The translations under genes and the position numbers were made by a program. A stretch of DNA of 64,000 nucleotides. Origin: Phytophthora sp. 'mugwort' (Eukaryota > Oomycota > Peronosporomycetes > Peronosporales > Peronosporaceae). The DNA lies in contig JAUCEF010000005.1 in the NCBI GenBank assembly GCA_033558025.1, positions 5,704,001 to 5,768,000 of the forward strand, written 5' to 3'. The notes below the pieces were generated by a model, which did not search any database, was not told the DNA's origin, and saw only the letters and a program-made list of their open reading frames with translations. Of this stretch, positions 57,838 to 64,000 are shown one piece after another (position 1 is the stretch's first letter; the number at the start of each line of letters is the position of its first letter).

Positions 57838-57871
57838 CCGCGCGGCGGTGGGTTTAGTTTTGGTCCCAGTA
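57838..57871 (-). repeat. Left flank of pogo insertion: interrupted Helitron-like repeat
   Basis: GGTTTAGTTTTGGTCCCAG and TA (57870-57871) match 10158-10177, with the same GCGGCGGTG in front. The other half of this repeat, starting TAGGTGGGCCTGC, resumes at 61684 on the far side of the pogo element. Confidence 0.8.
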
Positions 57872-58054
57872 TCGCAAAAGTCTGATAGATTTGGCACCCT
57901 TCTCTAAATCACATTTGGCGGGTGTCAAGCCTTTCAGAAATTGAAAGTTGTCGCTCATTGGCCAATCGGAATTGCGTATCAAGGTGGTTCGACGTCAGCG
58001 GTTTTCAAAGCTAGGTAGACAGATTTGACGGGAGCGTTTGGCGCCATTCGCAAA

Positions 58055-59360
58055 ATGCCTCCGCACCGCATTAAGCTTGCCATACCATCGAATTCAAGAT
58101 CAAAACAGTGGAAGCCTTCACTACGTCAGGTGAAAGTCGGGTGAATTTCTGCAAGGGGCGAGATTTTTCGCGGTCTACACTTCAGTACTGGGAGCGTCAG
58201 TATGAAACGATGAAGCTAGCTGTCCGAGACAAAGGCATGACAAGAAGTTGACTATGGGTGGAAGTAGTGGTCGCATTTCGCCGTCCATGGGTATAGAGGA
58301 CGAGCTTCGTGGCTGGATCAAAGACGAGCGGCGTGAGGAGAGACCTGTGTCGATGGACTGTATTATTGCGCAGTGTATGGTACTATTGCAGGGATTCATC
58401 GACGAGAAAAAGGCTACCGCTAGAAAGTCGTGGTGCATCAAGTTCATGCGGCGAAATGGGCTCACCATCCGACGAATATCGCACTCGGATCGCAAGAAGC
58501 ACGCGGAACTGCTGTCACTGCGTGGTGCTTTTGCGTGCAAGGTAACCAAGGTGCTAATAGACCACTTCGTGGACGCTGCGACTTCTACTCCACCGCCATA
58601 TGTGCTCTACAACATGGGCCAGACTGCTGTTTACTGTGACGTGGGTTCCAAGACGACGGTGGATTTCGTCGGCGTGACTCACGTTCCTGCTAATGGCGGC
58701 GGCAAGGGCAGTTATCGATGCACGACCTCGCTGCTTGTGTGTGCAGACGGCCGCATGCTGCCACCACACTTTGTGTTTGCGGGTGAGCCGGACAATGACG
58801 TGTACAATGAAGGACCTACTGTGAGCCGGGGGTCGCTACGTTTTCGGTGCAAAAGAAAGCGTGGTTCGACGAGCGTGTCATGCTACAGTAGATCGACAAG
58901 GTGTGGCAGTACGAGGTGAACGGACCCAGTGTGCTCATCCTGGACTGCCTGAAAGTACACAAATGTGTCGCGGTGCGGCAACGGCTTGCTGAAATGGGTA
59001 CCTACACGCTATATGTTCCTGCCGACTGCACGTCTGTGGAACAGCCTCTTGACGTGGGAGTCACGTCGCCGTTTAAAAGCATGTACATGTCGCCTTTTAA
59101 AAGCAGTGACAAGCCCGTTACACCGCGCTCTACTCAAACCGCCCACCACCATGTAAAGCCTGGGAACGCCGCTACGATATGTTTCAGCGCTCCACGCACT
59201 CTCTACAAACTATCAAGGCAGATACTATCGTGTCTTCTTTTGAAGGCCGGACCATTCTTTCCTTCCGGGCCGCCTCCGAGCTCTTTCCCGGTTGTGGTTT
59301 AATAATGTTTTATTGTTGGATTAATCTCTACAGAGAAAATATAGAAAAGCAAACATTATG
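58055..59360 (+). pseudogene. Pogo-like (DDE_1) transposase, decayed
   Basis: The coding sequence appears to begin at the ATG at 58055 (MPPHRIKLAIPSNSRSKQWK). It loses frame twice before the main block at 58254-58919, which has an HTH_CENPB-like region (IEDELRGWIKDERREERPVS, WCIKFMRRNGLTIRR) and the catalytic start (YNMGQTAVYCDVGSKTTVDF, GSYRCTTSLLVCADGRMLPP). The block at 58901-59302 continues with NGPSVLILDCLKVHKC and TLYVPADCTSVEQPLDVGV. The C terminus lies in another frame (59179-59361, ADTIVSSFEGRTILSF). The first catalytic Asp position, often in an N/D-x-T/D motif, reads NMGQT. Several frameshifts make it inactive. Confidence 0.85.
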
Positions 59361-59935
59361 ACTAGGCTTGCATGAATCTAGACCACGGTGTCGTGGCTCT
59401 TGGTTCCAGAGACAGTATGTTTATATAAAAGTTATTGATATTTGGAAATCCAGGGGTAAGCAGCTAATCGCATCGTCGTGTAGTCGTGCAAAGAGAAGCG
59501 TGTGACAAGCCGTAGACGTCAACATTAACGTCGCTCAGCGCTCATTTTCGGATGAGGTCCTCCTGTTGTCCGTTTTGGAGAATAGGGCGTTTTTTTTTAA
59601 CGCAGTTCCCTAGAGATAGGCCGGCGGAATGGTGCCGCCGTGGCCGCCTCTGTGTGGGGACTGTTAATCACTTTGCCAGACGGGATTATTCCCCGCCTAC
59701 AAACGAACCCAGTTGAAACTTCAATGTAACAGAGCTCTTTCTTGACGTGAAAGCGCCAGGATCCACCCATAAAACGAAAAAATAAAAATAAAGTGCAGCT
59801 AATGCTGCGGTCAAAGCAATTTGCTTTCGCTTCAGAGGAGAAATAATCCATTGATATACTTCTTGGCGTGAAAACGGCAGGACCCCCCCCCAAACGAAAA
59901 GGTGAAGGGCAAGTCTGGTGAACCACTTGCTGTAG
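59361..59935. other. Spacer inside the pogo element with a short duplication
   Basis: No gene recognised. A 45-bp block beginning TCTTGACGTGAAAGCGCCAG at about 59739 recurs imperfectly at about 59858 (TCTTGGCGTGAAAACGGCAG), each followed by a run of C and AAACGAAAA. Confidence 0.5.
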
Positions 59936-61318
59936 TTAGGTCAGTTTCTTGCGTTTGGACTTTTGGCTTCGTCGCGATTTCTGTTTGCGTTTCATGGCCT
60001 TGGGACGGAATGGATTGTCTTCGTCGTCCTCATCATCAGCAGTGAATTCAACACGGTAAATACCGCGGACTCGGTATAGCCAGTCTTCTGTGTCCATGAG
60101 ACCGAGCCAACGGCCTTCATCATAGATCAGATGCGTGCGCATCTGACCTTTAATGTGGAGCGCCATACCGTGACTGAGGGTCTCCGAAAGCGAGCAATGT
60201 ACCAAGTAAAATCCAGTCGGAAGGTCGGAACGAAAAGCGAGTTACTCCCTTGCCAACATTCTTGAAAAGATTCTGGTCGAGACAACTGCGGCGGATAGTG
60301 ACGTTGGGTGTATCGCCGTTGGCCTTCATCCACTTCAGGAGCGCCTTGGTCTTCGTGATTCCGATACCTTCATCGTAGGCTAGGCCGTGAGCGTTGCGGA
60401 AGTCGTCCCAATTTTCTTCACTGATGAGGGCATTGTAGCCCGCAGCTTCGTATAGGGCGTTGATGGCTTGAACGACGCAGTCTCCTGTTTCTGATGCCGT
60501 CATGTAGTCGCGATATTCCTTGAGTTCCTTCATTAAGGTGACGTATGGCTTGGTTTCTTGATTATCGATGTCGTACCACCAGTCGACCCAGTCACATGGT
60601 TCTCGGTGACCGTCGTCAATGAGGCTCCAGCGGGGAATCCAGTCCAACGATCCATCCAGGAACCGTACGCGGTAGCATCGTCCGCGTTCGTCTTCATCTC
60701 GGCGATCATCGATGATGATAAACGCATATTGGGGGGCCGTGGGCGTGTCCGAAGTTGCTGAGATCCTGGCTTCCATGGCGACTGATATGGGAGGCTTAAC
60801 CTTGCCGGAGCGAAGGCACATCCCGTCGCCAGCCGGAATTGGCGCCGGAGGAGTGGATACTGGTGGGGTTGGTGCCGGCAGAGCTGATGCTGGAGGGGCT
60901 GGATCCGGACAGTCCATATCGACATCTGCACCAAAGACCGCCCGGGAGGGCGCCGGAGTGTATAGCTCGCGGTTGGAGAGGATCTCGGTGCGGATGGAGT
61001 CCTGGATTGAAATTATCTCGTCCGGCGAGAGCGGGATACCCGGGATAGTGAGCCATTTATTGGGGGAGACTATGCCCAGCAATTCCAGGCTGGCGGCTTC
61101 CCTGGTGGGTTCGTAGTCCGCAACTAGACCTCGAATATTGGAGGGAACACCACATTTGTGCTCGGCGCGTTGAAAACAGCGGATCCCGTGATTGCCATGG
61201 GCATTTTCGAGTGCGAGGACGATGTCGTCAAGAACCCATTTCACCTCGAATTCACCGGAGAGTTCAGGGTAGACGGCAGTTGGGCTTGGGGGGTCGTTGG
61301 CGAAAATGTCAAACGATC
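59936..61318 (-). pseudogene. ORF with chromo-like and papain-like motifs inside the pogo element
   Basis: The minus-strand frame 61318 to 60150 is open with no N-terminal ATG; a TGA at 61317-61319 separates it from more sequence in the same frame. After an N-terminal helical part and a Pro/Ala-rich linker, GRCYRVRFLDGSLDWIPRWS (about 60625-60690) resembles a chromo-like barrel. ETGDCVVQAINALYEAAGYN (about 60425-60485) fits the catalytic Cys region of papain-like enzymes (C-x-x-x-A-x-N). A single frameshift near 60200 then leads to YLVHCSLSETLSHGMALHIK (about 60150-60210), where SHGMAL fits a catalytic His. The tail, to 59936, is acidic then Lys/Arg-rich (nuclear-like). I do not recognise the family. 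It could be cargo, a nested element, or the C terminus of a retroelement polyprotein. Confidence 0.5.
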
Positions 61319-61683
61319 AGAGAAAAGAGGCGGAGAGCTCATCAGGGCGATGGAAGGCCGCTTGAACCAAAGAGTACTGGACCCGATCAATTGCCGATGT
61401 CGTCGACCATCTCGCAGAGAGTCGCTTTGACGACAGGATCGACGGTATCGTGAGCAACTTGATGTTCTCGAGCCCCGATGGCGGCAAGGGCAGTCTCAGC
61501 TCTTTCCCGGTTGTGGTGGTCTCCACCACGGAAATAGTTGTGTAGACACATAATATGTGTGAACCACATCGTTCCAAAACAAGGTGGTATAATGCAAAAG
61601 CACACTGATTGGTCAGTTCTTGATACAGGCGAGTTCAACACTGCCAAATCTTTCAGGGTGCCAAATCTATCAGACTTTTGCGG

Positions 61684-61750
61684 TAGGTGGGCCTGCCCAG
61701 GGTTTAGTTTTGGTCACAGCGTCCGCTGCGTTCCGGCGGGCAGGCCCACA
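61684..61750. repeat. Right flank of pogo insertion with 12-bp hairpin
   Basis: After TA, GGTGGGCCTGC matches GGTGGACCTGC at 10178. The segments GTGGGCCTGCCC (61687-61698) and GGGCAGGCCCAC (61738-61749) form a perfect 12-bp inverted repeat around GTTTAGTTTTGGTCACAG. Confidence 0.75.
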
Positions 61751-61784
61751 TAAAAAATATCTTTTAATTTTTTTTTAACCAATC

Positions 61785-61974
61785 CTTTAATTATATTTCC
61801 ATCAATGGCCGCCTTCGGCGGAATTTCGTTTTAGCCAACGGCGGCCCGCCTTCGCTGCGCTTAGCAATGCGATTGCAGCTAGAATCACGTTATGTCATGA
61901 CAGACGGACGGACGGAGCGACGTTAGCGTTGAGTTTCTTAGGACTAGCCGAGCGCCGCCCGCGGTGTGTGTTTG
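61785..61974. repeat. Dispersed repeat, copy 2 of 2
   Basis: Copy of 10310-10505 in the same orientation, ending with GGACTAGCCGAGCGCCGCCC. Here the hairpin loop and 3' arm are partly deleted compared with copy 1. Confidence 0.8.
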
Positions 61975-62090
61975 TCGGGTCCCACCCCGTTCCGCTCGCT
62001 GTGCCAGCTCGCTTCACTACTCCTATCGCGTCCCACTCCGTTCCGCTCGCTGTTCCAACTCGCTGCACTACTCATATCGCGTAGGGTGGA
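61975..62090. repeat. Minisatellite, two 50-bp units
   Basis: Two units of the same sequence as the array at 17186-17430, again directly beside a Helitron-like GC-rich end. Confidence 0.85.
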
Positions 62091-62289
62091 CGCCTTCGCT
62101 TCGCTAGGCCGCTAAGTACGGTTTGGTGTAACCACACACCATAATTGTAGCCAATGGTAGGCCGGCTTTGCTTCGTTCGGCAGCAATAAACAGTTTGCGC
62201 CAATGGGAGGACGCCTTCGCTTCAACCGGGAGAAATAGACAGTTTGAGCCAATGGGAGGCCACCTCGCTGCGCTCGGCAGCAATTAAAA

Positions 62290-62460
62290 ACCACATGGAT
62301 TTGGGCCAATGAGAAGGGTTTTTAAACGTGACACAGTGCTATTTTTGCAATTTCCGGCATAGCTAGCCGAGTCGGAAAGATAGTGGATTCGATTTTGTGG
62401 GTTGGTGGCGGTACTAAACGCAAAGCGAAGCCATGCCGAAAGGGAGGTGCAGGCGGGCAG
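62290..62460. repeat. Dispersed repeat block
   Basis: Shares GGCCAATGAGAAGGG, TTTTTAAACG, GCTATTTTTGCAATTTC, ACTAAACGCAAAGC and AAGCCATGCCGAAAG with 16980-17100 and 17460-17530. The 62461-62902 stretch after it holds no recognisable gene. Confidence 0.8.
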
Positions 62461-62902
62461 GCAGGAAAGCTTCGGATAACAGACAGACAGGACGCTAGAG
62501 CAGTATTTTTAGATTTCCCTAACGCGTGTGCTACCGTCTTACCCCGCAAATTAGACATAGCAGTTCTAAACGAATACAGCGCTGATCGTGTCCTCTATTC
62601 GTTTATGACGCATATGTGCTATACGTCGAACAGCTTGCTGAAGTCTGAAGAAAATCTCGGCGGTGGGTCCTGGAATCTAGCTTGGTGGTTTTAGGCTTGA
62701 CCCTCTTACTCAACCGGATTGGGTTCAAACCCGCCTGCGTGCAGTTCACGATGTGTGTTTGTAATGGGTCTTTTCTTTCTCCGGTGACTGCGCTGTAAAC
62801 GGAGGTTTTGCTAATCATTTTTGATTTTATGTATTGAGGCGTTCGTTTGGAAATGCTCAAAAGACTAATGTATTGCGCGTTAGACAACGTATCCATCTAT
62901 CT

Positions 62903-63199
62903 TCACTGTAAATACGACCCCGAGCGAGCCAGACATACGGTTCTCGTGGGATTTTCTACGGTGTACGAAAACTTGGACAAGAACTTGTTGTTCTTATCAA
63001 CAGTAGTTACCTCAATGTTCCATGTGTGCATATGAGCAACAGCGTAAAGCTCCAATTCTCTAGGCTCCTTTGTCTCGTTACGAATTCCAGCCAAGTAGTC
63101 ATCGTCAAAGAGACCATCTAACTCATTCATTGTCTCCATAATACTCGTCAATATCGAAGAGTATCCACTCAGGGGCGTACAATGCCACGCACAAGACAA
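62903..63199 (-). pseudogene. OTU-like protease fragment, uncertain
   Basis: The frame contains LFDDDYLAGIRNETKEPREL, ELYAVAHMHTWNIEVTTVDK, and ends at a stop after ARSGSYLQ. The pattern 'charged helix, E-L-x-x-x-A-x-x-x-x-x-x-I-x-V' is that of the C-terminal half of OTU cysteine proteases. The Cys and His catalytic regions are not visible, so this is a fragment at best. Confidence 0.25.
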
Positions 63200-63299
63200 C
63201 AGAACAAGCTGGACGTGCGGTCATCCGGCAAGTACTACAATGTTGTTGCAATAGCCAATTGCTCCCTGTCGTCAGCTTCAGTGAAATGGCTGTATTGTC

Positions 63300-64000
63300 C
63301 ATTAGTGGTCCATGTCGACGTCTGTAGCGAGAAGGTCACGCAGCGGAGGGTGAAGCGCTTCAATATCGAAGTCTTGCTTAGGAATCAAGCCACACAGCGT
63401 AAAAGCTCGCTTTATGCTGGCTGCATCATTCATTGCAACCCAATCAAGCGTCCACTGTGCTACCGTAGCGTAGCGTTGCCCGCCTTTGTCTGCAGCAATG
63501 TGTCCTCCAGGGCTCTGCCGAGATAATCGTCGAACCGGTCTCTGTAGTACTCCTGGTAGCTTCTGTTGACTGCGACGTCAAGTGGTTGTAGGATGTTAGT
63601 CATGTTGGGCGGTAGAATCAGTACAAAAACGTTGTACGCTTCAAGTTGTTTGGATTCAACAAGCTTCACATGACAACCGTAAGAGTCAATGAGGTACAGC
63701 ACCGACTCGCGATAAAGCTGTGTCTCAATCCTACGGCACACTACCTGCCGAGCATGCTCCAGGAGAATGTCAGCACTCCACATGCCAGTAGGATTGACTT
63801 CGACCATGACATCGGGTGCGCACGACGGTTTATTTTTCAGCTTGGAAAAAAGAAGGTGGGGGGTCAGCATCTTGCCCCCTCCAGTGATCGGAAGGTAGCG
63901 GTGAAACGTCGATGGGCTCGAACCCCCTTTCCGAAGCAGAACTTCACGGGAATCACGCGCCGTGATCGTTGACTGGGGCTCCGTCTCGAAGTACCGAGGC
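63300..64000 (-). pseudogene. Second pogo-like (DDE_1) transposase, partial, runs off the window
   Basis: Minus-strand sequence entering from the window edge reads [20 protein letters not shown] and [20 protein letters not shown]. It continues in the open block 63460-63870 with [20 protein letters not shown] and [20 protein letters not shown]. These are the conserved DDE_1/pogo segments (second Asp in YLIDSYG; N-x-L-Q-P-L-D-V). A frameshift near 63490 moves the C terminus (LDWVAMNDAASIKRAFTLCG, ending 63301-63303) to another frame. It is broken and distinct in sequence from the transposase at 58055-59360. Confidence 0.75.

Larger units (their letters stand above)
57872..61683 (+). mobile_element. 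Pogo-like transposon with 28-bp TIRs and TA duplication
   Basis: Left TIR 57872-57899 and right TIR 61656-61683 are inverted copies differing only at the outermost base (T/C). They contain CGCAAAAGTCTGATAG followed by ATTTGGCACCC. TA flanks each side (57870-57871 and 61684-61685). The interrupted repeat is present without the insertion at 10158-10190, an empty-site match. Inside are a plus-strand pogo/DDE_1 transposase (58055-59360, broken) and a minus-strand ORF of different character (59936-61318). The element begins 146 bp upstream of the start codon of the GCP6-like gene. Confidence 0.9.

Noticed and set aside
59279..61517. 20-bp direct repeat as a target-site duplication proving a nested insertion
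   Set aside because: The copies are exact, but 20 bp is long for most transposons, no termini or poly(A) adjoin them, and the bracket could be chance or an old internal duplication; kept only as a hint.
1..64000. tRNA, rRNA, CRISPR arrays or bacterial-type operons
   Set aside because: None was recognisable; repeat spacing is transposon-like and genes have introns.

Overview
The window looks like nuclear DNA of an oomycete, most likely Phytophthora or a close relative (Peronosporales). The grounds are short GT-AG introns of about 55-110 bp in compact genes, flagellum and basal-body genes (IQCH-like, gamma-tubulin complex GCP6-like), a necrosis-inducing NLP pseudogene, and degraded Helitron, Mutator-like, Tc1/mariner and pogo elements of the kind found in these genomes. 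There is no sign of prokaryotic organisation and no rRNA, tRNA or CRISPR array that I could recognise. The species assignment is inference.

Layout. (1) 1-17 kb is repeat-rich and almost gene-free. It holds a 1.86-kb element with 21-bp TIRs flanked by TA (355-2209), a decayed retroelement gag on the minus strand (about 4.35-5.49 kb), unassigned coding relics, a 1.03-kb Stowaway/mariner-like element (9087-10113) and a broken Helitron Rep-helicase on the minus strand (10.47 to about 15.4 kb). (2) 17.1-21.4 kb carries a 19-bp perfect hairpin followed by a 50-bp minisatellite. Next come two intact minus-strand genes: a small secreted protein, and a glutaredoxin-thioredoxin reductase whose reading frame ends Gly-Cys-TGA-Gly-TAA, the selenocysteine tail of TrxR. 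(3) 21.4-37.4 kb is again repeats: a decayed DDE transposase, a Mutator-like element that continues into a dead Ulp1-like protease domain, an NLP pseudogene and a TIR-bounded mariner element. (4) 37.6-57.7 kb is a dense gene island of eight genes in convergent and divergent pairs: LYR-motif protein (+), PH plus SNAP-25-like SNARE protein (-), IQCH-like protein (+), NACHT NTPase (-), GKAP1-like coiled-coil protein (-), PH-TBC RabGAP (-), RNF4-like SUMO-targeted RING ligase (+) and a 21-exon GCP6-like protein (-). Exon models for the intron-containing genes were built by hand and keep reading phase from start to stop. (5) 57.8-64 kb is repeats: a 3.8-kb pogo-like transposon with 28-bp TIRs and TA target duplication, inserted in a Helitron-like repeat whose empty counterpart lies near 10.17 kb. 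It also holds an opposite-strand ORF with chromo-like and papain-like motifs. Further Helitron-type repeats and a second pogo-like transposase that runs off the window end follow.

Function. The genes are not an operon and no single pathway links them. The island is eukaryotic housekeeping: mitochondrial assembly, vesicle fusion and Rab control, ubiquitin/SUMO signalling, microtubule nucleation and flagellar function. The strongest unusual signals are the selenocysteine thioredoxin-glutathione-reductase-like gene that a standard gene caller would truncate at the TGA, the pogo element with its own empty site elsewhere in the window and an odd second ORF, the PH-SNARE fusion, and the short tandem repeats in the GCP6-like protein.
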